A program made the translations under genes and the position numbers. From NCBI GenBank assembly GCA_032768795.1, contig CP136491.1:620001-684000 (forward strand): 64,000 nucleotides of DNA, in the 5' to 3' direction. Every line of letters begins with the position of its first letter. Position 1 is the first letter of the stretch. The DNA is from Tremella fuciformis. Its lineage: Eukaryota; Basidiomycota; Tremellomycetes; Tremellales; Tremellaceae. This document shows, piece by piece, positions 1-9,770 of this stretch. The notes below the pieces were generated by a model. That model was not told the origin of the DNA. It ran no database searches and saw only the letters and a program-made list of their open reading frames with translations.

Positions 1-1227
1 CTAGGTGGTGACTGAGGTCGACAAGGCTGTCGAAGAGTATATCAAGACCCAGATACTCAACACTTTCCCCGACCATCATATGTGCGTAGTGAGCGAATCT
101 CAGCACTCGAACTGACGATACAGTATTGGTGAAGAATCGTACGCTGGCGAAGCCATCTCAGACGAGCCTACGTGGATAGGTGAGTCCTCTCTGACGCGGA
201 ACTGCACCGCAGCTGACGTGCAGTCGAGTGCGTATTTTCCCACCGGAATCCTCCAGGTTGCTGACAGGGAAAGCCCCATTGACGGGACTCTCAACTTCGT
301 GATTCATGTGAACGTTTTTATGAACAGCAGAACTGAGAATATAGGTACATGGTCTGCCCATTGTCACCACGTCCATTGGACTCGCCATCGGAGGCGTGCC
401 CGTGGTGGGAGTCGTCTACAACCCTTTCCTCAACCTGCTGGTATGCACACCTACTCACTTATACCCTGACTGATCTTACAGTACTCCGCTGCCTTGGGCA
501 AAGGGGCGTACCTGAATGAGGAGACTCGCCTGCCAATCACGGGCACCCCTCGCCCCCTCGCCGGATTGGGTGAAGCCCTGTGAGTGGCCCTCGGAATGAA
601 GAGCAGGTCACTGAGATGGCAGGGTGGCTACCGAGTACGGATCGCAGCGCTCGGCGCCTAGGTATCAGGCGAAGTGCCAGTCGTGGAACAACCTCACGCG
701 AAGCACGGATGAGGGCGGTAAGATGGTGCACTCAATTCGAGCGCTCGGAAGCACCGCCTTCAACCTCTGCCAAGTCGCCTCGGGTGGTATCGACATGTGA
801 GTCGAGTCCAGGACTCTCACAGGGGCAGCCACTGATCCTATACTAGTGATTGGAGTCAAGGAGTGAGTGGTCTGATATAAAAGCTGACCTAGCTGACTGG
901 CGCAGAGTTGGCCATGGGATGTCTGCGTGAGTGACGATTGGCGGTCCGCAATATTAGACTGATCAAACAGGCCGGCATGTGTCTCGTGGCTGAAGCAGGC
1001 GGAGTCGTGTTCGGCGGCAAAGACAGGCCACTGACTGGCATCATCGACAAGGAAGTCCTAGGTAAGAAACGGACGTCCCATATTCATTTGATCGCTAATG
1101 CCCCTCAGCCGGGCGCAAGTACCTTATCATGCGCGCCGTCGCTGCAGAGGAAGACAAGTCGGCCCTGGAGGTTCAGAAGGCTCTTGCGGCTGACTTCTAT
1201 TCTGCGGTCGTGGACTACGATCCTTAG
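1..1227 (+). CDS. Inositol monophosphatase family protein, copy 1 (5' end outside window)
   Basis: Mg2+-dependent phosphatase of the inositol monophosphatase (IMPase) superfamily, which removes phosphate from inositol monophosphates in the cytosol. The window opens in an intron acceptor (ctag, 1-4); the first exon reads [13 protein letters not shown]. The joined exons then give the metal-binding Glu motif (IGEES), the core motif [14 protein letters not shown], the segment [13 protein letters not shown], and the C-terminal motif SWPWDVCAGM, which holds the third metal-binding Asp. The protein ends ...VVDYDP at 1225-1227. Exons are tiny: 4 nt (224-227), 16 nt (847-862) and 21 nt (906-926). No stop or frameshift is left once these are spliced, so the gene looks functional. 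It is a tandem paralogue of the next gene. Family assignment is firm; the exact substrate is not shown by sequence. Confidence 0.9.
224..227 (+). other. 4-nt microexon in IMPase copy 1
   Basis: The four bases tcga lie between an intron at 180-223 (gtgagt...gtgcag) and one at 228-273 (gtgcgt...gaaag). They complete GTC (Val) and supply two bases of GAC, the first metal-binding Asp of DPIDGT. Joining 179 directly to 274 would shift the frame. The same arrangement occurs in copy 2. Confidence 0.8.
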
Positions 1228-1940
1228 ACCGCTTCATAGGCTTGCTTGTACATGCAACCAATGCAACCGTGCAACTGCTCGGTGCAGGTACCTTTATTCT
1301 GGACAAGTCGGGGGTTATTCCCTACAGGTTTTGATGCCCATATCTCCGCAACTTTCTCTCTCATTCAGTTCTCCATCAACAGCTTTCGCATGTACATCAT
1401 GAAAAAGCCTGAGAAGAGAGGAAGCTTTCAAGCCTAAGATAATTCATTAAGCATGCATGTAGCTGTCTTAACATGCAGGCGGAACTTTGCTGCCGGAACT
1501 TTTTTGGCGGGCCATAGCTGATCATGGATTCATGCATGAGGCTCAACTTGGGTATCAAAAGAAGCGCGAGAACTCCGGCTTTCTGCTTATACCATTCAAG
1601 ATCCTGTATGAGACCTTGTGCATGAATGAGAAACTTTCAAAGCAGAACTGTAGGTTTTACCCCCCAAAAGCTGTAGGGAATAATTCCGAACCTGTCCAGA
1701 ATATCGGGTTTTGCCTGCTCGGTGGATCGATGGAAGAACCGTGGAGGTGTGCACGTGGTTCGGAGCGGAGATCCAGAGCGTTCAGTAGCATAGGAGATCA
1801 TCTCTTGAACAAGGAGACAAGGCTCCTGGCCCTTTGTCTGATCACTTCCCTTGTCCAAGACACTCTCGACATAGGACCACTGTGCCTGTTCTTCGTTCTC
1901 TACGTACTTGTACTTGGTCTGCTTCGTATTGAGATCCACC
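1228..1940. other. Intergenic spacer between the two IMPase genes
   Basis: 3' flank of copy 1 and promoter of copy 2. ATGCAT-containing palindromes occur at 1453-1458 and 1532-1537. A 156-codon plus-strand ORF (1487-1957) runs through the promoter and into the start of copy 2; it matches no family known to me and is taken as chance. No RNA gene or repeat seen. Confidence 0.6.
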
Positions 1941-3448
1941 ATGTCCGCCGAGCTTGATCTTGACGAGGTCCTCGAGTTCGCCGTTCAGCTCGCGCGAGAT
2001 GTACGCAACATACTTCCCTGTGGATAAGGAGAGGAGCTGACAAGCAGGCCGGCGAGATGATCCGGAACGGCCAGGCGAGGCGATTTGCCAGTGGCGCAAC
2101 CAACGACGAGAAGCTCAACTCGGTCGACGTGAGTCCCGTGTGAGACGGGAGGGCTTGGCTCATCTGCAGCTCGTGACCGAGGTGGACAAGGAGGTTGAGA
2201 GGTTTATCACCGAGAAAGTGCACCACCGGTATCCGGACCACAAGTTGTGCGTGACACGGTCAACGCTTGAAGCTGGACACCCTCGCTGATCACGCAGTAT
2301 TGGCGAGGAGACATATGACGGCCAGGAGATTACGGATGATCCGACGTGGATTGGTATGTCATTCGCCCGCTGCCAAGACCAGTTCAGCTGATACTCCAGT
2401 GGAGTACGCGTTAAACCGTCCTGAGCACGCGCTGTAGCTGACGTATAGCCCCATTGACGGCACCACCAACTTTGTGAGCCGGCTTGAGAACAGCGACCCT
2501 CCCGACGCGCTGACAACACAGATCCATGGGTTCCCCATGGTGGCCACGTCTATCGGTGTCGCTGTCAAGGGTTTGCCCGTTGTCGGCGTCATCTACAACC
2601 CATTCCTGGAGCAGCTTGTGAGCGAGCTCGCGAGACGGGCTATGTGAGCTGAATGGCAGTACTCGGCTGCGAAGGGCAGGGGCGCATACCTGAACGAGAG
2701 CATTCAGCTGCCGATCACCGGTGCCAAGAGGCCCCTTGCATCGCTTGGGGAAGCCTTGTGAGCAGACAGGATTCAACGAGAGGTTTACCGGCACTGACAC
2801 TCAAGGATTGGAGTCGAGTACGGTTCGTCTCGCTCGGGACACAAGTTCGAGTCAAAGGCCAAGACTTTTTCCACGCTTGCACGGAGCAAAGATGAGGGAG
2901 GAAAGATGGCCCACTCTCTGCGAAGCTTGGGCAGTGCCGCCATGAACATCTCCATGGTGGCATCTGGATCGCTTGACATGTGATTCTGCCCCTCTCACCG
3001 CTTGCCGCATGCTGATGTCAGGTATTGGGAGATTGGGGTATGTCTTTTGACCGGCGGTCGTGGACGTCTGCTTACCAATAGTGCTGGCCGTGGGACGTCT
3101 GCGTGAGTGTCCTCGAGGCTCAAAGTAGGATGGACAGCTAAGAGACTAGGCCGGGATCTGTATCTTGCATGAAGCGGGGGGTGCGGCCTTCGGAGCCAAG
3201 TCTAAACCCCTCGAGGGCAAGGTGGACGCCGAGCTTCTCGGTATGCCATTGTTCTGGCACTGAATGCTAGAGCTGACCTACTAGCTGGTCGCAAATACCT
3301 CCTCATCCGCGGCATTGAGCCTACCAAGGCGAGTGAACAGTAGTGTATTTCAGCTCTGAGGCTGATGCGTTAGGGCGAGACTGCGTTGCAAGTGCAGCAG
3401 CGCTTTGCCGAGGAGTTCTACGAGACCACGGATGACTTTGACCCGTGA
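1941..3448 (+). CDS. Inositol monophosphatase family protein, copy 2
   Basis: Complete tandem paralogue of the preceding gene, about 305 residues (human IMPA1 has 277). The start MSAELDLDEVLEF at 1941 is followed by an intron ending ...gacaagcag. Metal-binding motifs in order: IGEET near residue 75, IVDPIDGTTNF near 91-101, and CWPWDVCAG near 229-238. The protein ends FYETTDDFDP. I count 14 exons in 1.5 kb, including exons of 4 nt (2400-2403), 16 nt and 21 nt at the same positions as in copy 1. One intron (3329-3373) has a GC donor and is absent from copy 1. The IMPase fold and active site are complete. The two copies may differ in regulation or in preference among sugar and inositol phosphates, which cannot be read here. 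Confidence 0.92.
2400..2403 (+). other. 4-nt microexon in IMPase copy 2
   Basis: The four bases tgga are flanked by introns 2354-2399 (gtatgt...ctccag) and 2404-2448 (gtacgc...tatag). With the base at 2353 and the base at 2449 they make GTG-GAC, giving IVDPIDGTTNF. Without them the frame is lost. Confidence 0.85.
3329..3373 (+). other. Probable GC-AG intron in IMPase copy 2
   Basis: Reading through gives KASEQ and a stop (TAG at 3341-3343). Removing 3329-3373 (aag|gcgagt...cgttag|ggc) restores the C-terminal segment GETALQVQQRFAEEFYE, which aligns with [16 protein letters not shown] of copy 1. The donor is therefore GC, not GT. Confidence 0.7.
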
Positions 3449-3674
3449 GCTGCCACCGTGCATAGAAACCATAGACTTGCATGCATCAGAGCGTACGACG
3501 GTGAATCGGCCAGAATCTGAATATCGGAGTTAAGCATCGGCGTTTGTAAAGTGCCACCCTCAGTTTTGGGCATTTCACCGTAAGTCTCCGCTCAGCCCTG
3601 CCACCCTCTGGCTGCTGGCGGACGCTGTCAAGAGATCACGGGCAGCAGTTCGACTTTCTTCATCCATCAACAAA

Positions 3675-4559
3675 ATGGTGAGTCTAGCTCGATGTTCATC
3701 AACTCGGGACGCGAGGGAAAGCGGAAGAGGCTGTAGGAGCGCAAGGAGCGCAAGGAGCAGCTTGGAAGGAGAGCCTGAGGATATCTCGACAAGGAGTGAT
3801 CTCGAATGAAGGATTGAGGATTTTGGGGAGAGCGCGAAGGGAGGCATGCGAGAACTTTGACTGATTCGACCAGGGCCGCGGACCGAAGAAGCATCTCAAG
3901 CGATTGGCAGCTCCGTCCTCATGGATGCTGGACAAGCTGGGCGGGACCTACGTGAGTCCAACGGCGATATGTTTGAGGGATGTCGAATGCTGATTTTGTG
4001 TCAGGCTCCCCGCCCGTCCCCCGGTCCCCACAAGCTCCGGGAGTCGCTTCCCCTCACCGTCTTCCTCCGCAACCGACTGAAGTACGCTTTGACCGGCCGT
4101 GAGGTTACCGCGATCGTCAAGCAGCGTCTGATCAAGGTGGACGGGAAAGTCCGGACCGACGAGACCTACCCCGCCGGCTTCATGGGTGTGTAGTTTAGGA
4201 GGTGGATGGTCAAGACGGGCGACTAACCCTCAGACGTCATCTCCATCGAGCGATCTGGCGAGCACTTCCGTCTCCTCTACGACGTCAAGGGCCGTTTCAC
4301 CATCCACCGTATCTCCCCCGAGGAGGCCACCTTCAAGCTCTGCAAGGTCCGCAAGCACCAGCTCGGCGCCAAGGGTGTCCCCCACGTCGTCACCCACGAC
4401 GGCCGCACCATCCGCTACCCCGACCCGGCCATCAAGGTCAACGACTCGATCAAGTTCGACTTTGTGCAGAACAAGATCGTCGGCCACATCAAATTCGAGC
4501 CCGGAAACGTCGTCATGGTCACTGGTGGACGTAACATGGGACGATCTGGTGTGATTGTG

Positions 4560-4594
<35 letters not shown>

Positions 4595-4811
4595 GCACGT
4601 GCGGGATGTGCTCGACAGGACATTCGCTACCCGGTCAGTCGCCATGACGGTCGCGAATAGCCAGTAGTGCTGACCTTGCAGTCTGTCGAACATTTTCGTC
4701 ATTGGCGAGGGTGCCAAGGCCCAGGTGTCCCTGCCCAAGGGCAAGGGTGTCAAGCTCTCCATTGCTGAGGAGCGTGACCAGAAGAGGCGCAACCGGGCTC
4801 AAGAGGCATGA
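3675..4811 (+). CDS. RPS4: 40S ribosomal protein eS4
   Basis: Structural protein of the small ribosomal subunit. The first intron (3678-3873, 196 nt) follows the ATG directly. The spliced protein starts [20 protein letters not shown] and has the S4-like segment with [16 protein letters not shown], the central segment [19 protein letters not shown], the KOW-type segment [17 protein letters not shown], and the C-terminal basic end [14 protein letters not shown]. Later introns fall after GGTY, within FMDV (4171-4233 region) and before [10 protein letters not shown] (4634-4680). The length (about 260) and the order fit eukaryotic eS4. The long intron at the start codon is typical of ribosomal protein genes, where it often carries regulatory signals; that role is inferred. 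It converges with the BTB gene. Confidence 0.97.
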
Positions 4812-5121
4812 GGCGGGACGCGTCTTTCTCTTGGCACGGAGGCATTGTACAGCATGCAGGCTTCATTTCACGATCACGACATGGGCTGCGTATTCAAGAC
4901 GTGTGGTGGTGCTTGAGACTCGTTCAATGGTTTCATTGGCCTCATTCGGACTTGGTGTTAAATCGGAGAAAAAGGTTCACAGGACAATCCATCGCTGGTC
5001 ATCAAGTGTTCGCTATTACTCACTCTTCGTTACAAAACACAAGAGTCTACAGAGGCAAGACATCACGCATACGTATCAGTCAAAGTCTTCTTCTCAGCAT
5101 GCTGAAGGCAAACGGTCTCGT
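4812..5121. other. Convergent 3' flanks of eS4 and BTB genes
   Basis: Shared terminator region of two convergent genes. A GCATGCA motif lies about 40 nt after the eS4 stop. A GTGAGT donor-like site straddles the last BTB codons (minus strand), so part of this stretch could be a further BTB exon; none was recognised. Confidence 0.5.
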
Positions 5122-5953
5122 TTAACACTCACCATAATCGCGCAGCAGCTCGACCACCTCGGTGCCTATGAGGTCCCACTCCGCCTGAGTATTGATCATC
5201 CGCCTACCGCGCATCACGCGCTGCATCGCCCACGCAAACTCGGGCGGCAAGATCTTGTACATCCACAGCGGCATCGCGCCCAAGTCGAGGCATGTGTCCG
5301 CCGCCAGCCGCGCATTGCGCTGCGCCTCGCTCCTCTGGCGCGGGGTCGCGTCGTCCGGCACCGCCGGGCTCCACGCCTCCAGCATCACCGAGCCGCCGTG
5401 ACGGATGGCCTGGCGGCAGATATCCAGGTCGTGCGTCGCGGCAGACACCAAGAACGCGCGAAACCAGTCGCTCGCCGTGGCCTCGACGGCCCAGCGGTGC
5501 AGCACGAAGCGCACGCGGTCCAGCGTGCCCTGGCACTCGTATTTCCGCAAGAACGCGATGATGTCGATATTATACGACACGCTCGTCGGGAGTTTGACGT
5601 CCACGCCGCCGTAGATGCAGTCCAGCGCGGCGGTCAGGATGGACGACGACTCGATCCGCCGGTCGGCGAGGTGGATGCGCGGGAGCGAGTCGGCGTCCTC
5701 TTCCCATCCAGTGCCGGAGCGCAGCGTCTCGCGAAACACGGGGCTGCTCAACTCAGCTAGTTCTGATCTTGCGATACTAGAAGACTGACCTGGCCGAGAG
5801 CAGGTGGTACGAGTGTACCCTAAACTCAACGTCGTCGCTGGACAGAATGATCAGGTCGGCATCTTCATCTTTGTACCGCGGGGAGATCTTCCGGGTGAGT
5901 CGTAGTGGTGATTGGAAGGCGTTCCCGGGCGAGGTCACCCTGCTAATGTCCAT
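5122..5953 (-). CDS. BTB/POZ domain protein
   Basis: Two exons (5790-5953 and 5122-5743) joined across a 46-nt intron (gtcagtc...gagcag). After about 25 residues comes a BTB/POZ core: the segment YKDEDADLIILSSDDVEFRV, then HSYHLLSASPVFRETL, matching the family pattern of aDv.l...g..F.vHk..L...S.vF. BTB domains dimerise, and many bind cullin-3 to recruit ubiquitylation targets. The remaining 180 residues are helical-looking and not recognised; they include WFRAFLVSAATHDLDICR and a C-terminal INTQAEWDLIGTEVVELL. The start MDISRVTSP was chosen because the upstream in-frame ATG (6079) adds low-complexity sequence. The final codons overlap a good donor site, so the C-terminus may be longer. Target unknown. 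Confidence 0.75.
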
Positions 5954-6467
5954 CCTGGGACTTTGAAGTTTTGCTGATGAATGGCAAGCAGCATCTGGCT
6001 CGTCCTTCTTGTAGAAGCGTCGCCTGACCGAAGTGCAGTCCGCGGACAGCAAAGTGCCCAAGGGGCGTGGTGCTCGCATGGCTCATGACGAGGGTTGCGC
6101 ACCGACAGACACGCCTTTGAGGTTCACAACGAGCAAGACCATGAGCCATGAGCTTAGGTCTGACGCATGTCCTCAGTCTCCATCGGTTAGCAAGGCAACG
6201 AACGCCCCGCCCCGAACATCCTCTCATCTACTGTACAGGTCGTCATGACCTCGACACTCTACATCTACCTTCTACTAGTTTCAGACAATCGAAGCTCACG
6301 GCGACGCAGATATACGTGCATACATTAACAGGTCTTATGGCTTTCTCTCAGCAAGAACACTGCGATATGGATGGCCGAGTGTCAGGGGGCAAAACTTCGC
6401 CATTGATGCGGCAAGGCGCGTGGACGGGTGCTGGAAACAAGGCTGGGGTTTGTGGAATCCGCATGAT
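5954..6467. other. Promoter of BTB gene and 3' flank of secreted protein A
   Basis: No convincing gene. An in-frame extension of the BTB ORF reaches 6079. A plus-strand ORF (6148-6954) mostly lies antisense to secreted protein A and shows no family motif. Confidence 0.5.
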
Positions 6468-6894
6468 TCAGAGGAAAGACCAAGTGATTTGGATGACTCC
6501 AAGACCGAGGTTGTTGTTGCTGAGCGTCTCGAAGAGCGATGGGGACAGGTTCAACGAGTCCGTCTGGCAGTCGGGACAGAAGTCGACCACCTTCCCCGTG
6601 GCAGTAATGCCAAAGTCGGTGCTGGTGATGGTCACACTTGCGTATCAGGCAATGCTTCATTGCATGGGAGAGGACCTACTTCTGACCACAGTGGCCGCCG
6701 TTGTTCCAGGTAGCCGGGTCGAGAGCCAGCACCGCCTCCGAGTCGCTGTTCGTGTTGCCACAAGCGCCGAGGCCGACTTCGTAGTATGTGGCCTGGCCGG
6801 TATACGTGTCGCGCTTCCCGACTTGGCCGAAGGAGACCGGAGAAGCCAGTGCGATGGCAGGCAGAATAGCAAGAAGGGTAGCGAGCTTCAACAT
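6468..6894 (-). CDS. Secreted RlpA-like double-psi beta-barrel protein A
   Basis: About 127 residues in two exons. The signal peptide is MLKLATLLAILPAIALASPV, followed by a dibasic KR (a possible Kex2-type site). The mature part shows the RlpA-like/expansin double-psi beta-barrel pattern common in basidiomycete small secreted proteins: GQATYYEVGLGACGN, DSEAVLALDPATWNN, GGHCGQ, then after a short intron NVTITSTD, KVVDFCPDCQTDSLNLSPSLFE and a final ITWSFL. Four Cys fit two disulphides, and the Asp of VVDFC is the usual barrel Asp. Such proteins are secreted and may bind or loosen cell-wall polysaccharide or inhibit proteases; activity is not shown here. It is the copy closest to the family consensus among five tandem paralogues. 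An ATATAAG box lies at 6965-6971, upstream of the ATG. Confidence 0.85.
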
Positions 6895-7990
6895 GATTGG
6901 AAGATCGGGTCTCTGGAAACAACTTGTCGTGAGAACACAGAGACAGAGACGTAGGTGGAAGCCTCTTATATGTTCGCCGCGAGCCCCACCGAAGACGTTG
7001 AGATCCGGTCGGGCCGTCAGTGGGTGGAGAGCATATGCTCACTGCACAGCCCATCAGCAGTCAAGCGAGCCTACGAGACTTCGAAAGGAAGGCGACGTGG
7101 GAGGACTCAGTGGAGCGGCCATCGCGGGCTCCTTGATGGTGATCGTGGGGGTTGCCTTTGACGCTAACCGCACGTGTGGCGCGCTCGATAGCATGTGCCA
7201 CTGGTCGGACATCGTCGAACTACTGCGTGCATCTTGTGCTCACAGGTAGTCGTCAGACGTCATCATGCTGGTTGGGGGCTGTTGGTCAAGCGAGAACCGA
7301 CAAGATTGTCCGCCTCTTGGCCCCGCTGGAGAATATCGCAACGGCAACGGCCTTCGGTGTGCCGAGATCGCCTCGATGGCTGTGCTTTGCAATGACGATG
7401 AGGATGTCGCGTGTATGTCCCGGGACCGAGATTGTGCAAGTCGCCGCGGAATCATGCAGTGTCGCCTGTAAATTCGGCCCAATAGGTGACCCAACGACTG
7501 AGCTGCACCAGATGAGTTCTGATTCCAACGAAGGACCGCAATGCACGAAAGATACTTGACTCGAGCGGGTCGTCTTACAGTGAAGTAGACAGGGCCACGC
7601 GAAATGCCGCCTCCAAGACTACTCGTCCTCGTCCAGGCCGTCAATATGGATGTTGAGGCCGTCACCGGAACCTACTGTGGACTGTTGACAGCCGGTGGAC
7701 CGACCTTCAGATCACCGAAGGCGCATATGTACGTCGACGAGCGAGACATAGGGTAGAGAACTGCAATACATTTGCCGGCATCAGCACAAAGAAGGCTTTT
7801 AGAGACCTGGACTCTTCGCAGTGCGCGCGCGCTCATATCCGTGCATAACGAGGTTCTGAGAGTTTGTATGACCAGAATAGGAGTCGGTACGAAGCAGGTA
7901 AAACAGACTAGGGATTATCCACAAGGTGGGAAATCACCAGCAGGGAACGACGCTTGCAACCTCATGTATTCGAGGTCGATGATCAAACGC
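6895..7990. other. Spacer between secreted proteins A and B
   Basis: Promoter of A (TATA-like box at 6965-6971) and 3' flank of B. The 14-mer caggtagtcgtcag at 7243-7256 recurs upstream of secreted protein D. ORFs on both strands in 6955-7665 carry no recognisable family motif. I see no degenerate barrel remnant. Confidence 0.5.
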
Positions 7991-8453
7991 CTAGTCGAAC
8001 TCCCATGTAACGTCGAAGGTGGTGAAAGCGTCAGGCGTCTGACCGCTGTTAAGCTGCGTCGCCACCGCCAGGGTGACTTCGATGTCTCCAACTTCCTGAC
8101 ACGTCTGGCAGTCTTCAACGACAACCGCATCAACCGTAGCGAAAGTCTCGGAGTTGGTGATCGTGATCCTGCAAGCTCAGTTGGCGCTCCTCCCGTTCGT
8201 TAGCCTTCAAATTTAGGACTCACGTGTCCCCGCAGTGCACGCCCGTACCGTAGACAGCCGAGGCGATCCCGACGACGTAGTCGGATGGGGAGTTTAGATA
8301 GCCACAAGCGCCCGGGATGAAGTTAACAGGCGTATACTGCTCGGCTGTGCCGATGTAGATTGTGTCATCCCTCTGGACGACCTTGTCGGCGGAGACGGGC
8401 GAGGCGAGAGCAATCGCGGGCAAGAGCGCAAGAAGAGTCGCGAGCTTGAACAT
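7991..8453 (-). CDS. Secreted RlpA-like double-psi beta-barrel protein B
   Basis: About 135 residues in two exons with the same intron position as the other copies (donor gtgagtcc after HCGD-T). The start MFKLATLLALLPAIALASPV is nearly identical to the signal peptide of copy A; an upstream in-frame ATG at 8468 would add MAATN. The barrel part reads AEQYTPVNFIPGACGYLN, SDYVVGIASAVY, GVHCGDTITITNS, then VVVEDCQTCQEVGDIEV and a final FDVTWEFD. It has drifted in the second half: the lDlSp..F segment of copy A is replaced by VTLAVATQLN, and Glu-Asp stands where the others have Asp-x-Cys. A TATAAAAG box lies at 8548-8555. Secretion and fold are well supported; function is open. Confidence 0.8.
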
Positions 8454-8547
8454 GTTTGTCGCAGCCAAGGGGCTAATTTGATGCTAATCTCTTGCGACTG
8501 TGGAAGGCAGATGAGGCGGGTGGACAGAATCAGTTCGTAGACTACGT

Positions 8548-8555
8548 CTTTTATA
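8548..8555 (-). promoter_or_regulatory. TATA box of secreted protein B
   Basis: Minus-strand TATAAAAG, about 95 nt upstream of the chosen ATG of copy B. Similar TATAAG elements lie upstream of copies A (6965-6971) and E (12244-12250). Confidence 0.45.
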
Positions 8556-9290
8556 CATTTCTTCGAAGCGGCTGAAGTTTATTTCCGGCCGCACGTTTCA
8601 GAGCCAGCACCAATGATGTAGCGACGCTGATGCGAGGGCGATGGAGCCATACAACGTGGAGCACCTTGTGTCGTCGATCCGTCTTTACTGGGGCGTATAC
8701 ATCAAGTGCGAGAGCGGCAACTTGTGGTTACCGACCATAGGGCGTTGTGGCTCACGGGTTGCAGCGCCCCACTTTTGCCAATGTCCCGTGCGCCCGCCGC
8801 TGATCAGGCAATCGGCTCCACAAGTAGCATGTGCGACAGGCTTGGGAAGGAGCGACGGAAACATAATGGCTCTCCTGGGTTATCACATCCATTAGTGGGG
8901 CATCGACGGGGGCGGGGGATCGCCAGCAGCAGGATCGTCGGTATTTCAGTACGCACCCCCAGTCGGACCTGAGCCGACTTGGGAGGTAATGCGGGGCGCT
9001 ATATTATACACGCCTCTCTACTCGGACAAAGACGCCCTGGTCGTCACTCCAGCAAGCCAAAAGTGGGGATGTGTGATTCGCAGGGAAAGCATGGATTGGC
9101 CAAGTAAAAGACTAGATGAGCTGGAACTGCTCGATCTCTGGAGATGCTCGGTCGATGCTCCTCGCATGGTATATTTGTGTGGCGTACATGCGGCTCCAGC
9201 CCTACCGATTGCTTCGGTCACGCATCTGCCCGAAATCCAGCAAGAGGCTTAGAAGACGATTTTGGCCTTCCAGAGAAGAAGATTCCGAGT

Positions 9291-9308
9291 CATGCATGCT
9301 TCCAAACG
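9291..9308 (-). repeat. 3' element shared by secreted proteins C, D and E (copy C)
   Basis: Plus-strand catgcatgcttccaaacg, about 17 nt past the stop of copy C. It matches the longer 21-nt version at 10401-10421 and 11681-11701, with three bases missing. Confidence 0.6.
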
Positions 9309-9324
9309 AGGCAGTCCTTTGGGC

Positions 9325-9770
9325 TCAATCGAAAAACCAACTGACAGGAATGGGCTGTCCATCCGCAGCGCCGTCGGTCAAGTTGTTGTAGAGGGCCGCG
9401 GATAAACCCAGCTCAAAAAGTGCGCACTCCTGGCAGAGGTCATAGACCGTGGCGTCGGCGAGTACAAAATAGTCCTGGCTGTAGATGGTGATCCTAAGGG
9501 CTCAGTCACTAGCTTCATTCCGCCCCGCCGAGGATGGAGAATTCTTACTTACATCTCGCCACAGGTGTTTCCGGACTGATAGCACGTTGGGTCTAGGGCA
9601 ACGACAAAATCCGAGTCGCTGTAGAGGCCATTGTCGCACGACCCGCTGCCTTCCACCGGACGATACTTGGCCTGGCCCTCGTGTCCCCTGGGCTTGATCG
9701 AGTGCGCTGTCAGCGGCGAACCCACAGCCAGGGCTGACCAGACCAGAATGACAGCAGATGTAGCCAACAT
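9325..9770 (-). CDS. Secreted RlpA-like double-psi beta-barrel protein C
   Basis: About 128 residues in two exons. Signal peptide MLATSAVILVWSALAVGSPL, then GQAKYRPVEGSGSCDNG, SDFVVALDPTCYQ, NTCGEM (exon 1), and ITIYSQDYFVLADATVYDLC, QECALFELGLSAALYNN and a final PVSWFFD (exon 2). It has an extra Cys in DPTCYQ compared with A, so the disulphide pattern may differ. The ATG at 9770 was chosen because it starts the hydrophobic signal; a longer ORF to 9866 adds sequence without family support. C, D and E form the closer subgroup: all share VYD-x-C, SAAL and a PVxW ending. Confidence 0.8.

Larger units (their letters stand above)
8454..9324. other. Spacer between secreted proteins B and C
   Basis: Promoter of B and 3' flank of C. 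A CATGCATGC motif at 9291-9299 belongs to the 3' element shared with copies D and E. No coding region recognised in about 870 nt. Confidence 0.5.

Noticed and set aside
1487..1957. 156-codon plus-strand ORF between the IMPase genes
   Set aside because: Lies in the promoter and overlaps the start of copy 2; hydrophobic and basic patches without family motif. Most likely chance.
5061..5145. Extra 3' exon of the BTB gene
   Set aside because: A GTGAGT donor is present at the last codons, but no downstream exon with family resemblance was found; kept only as a note.
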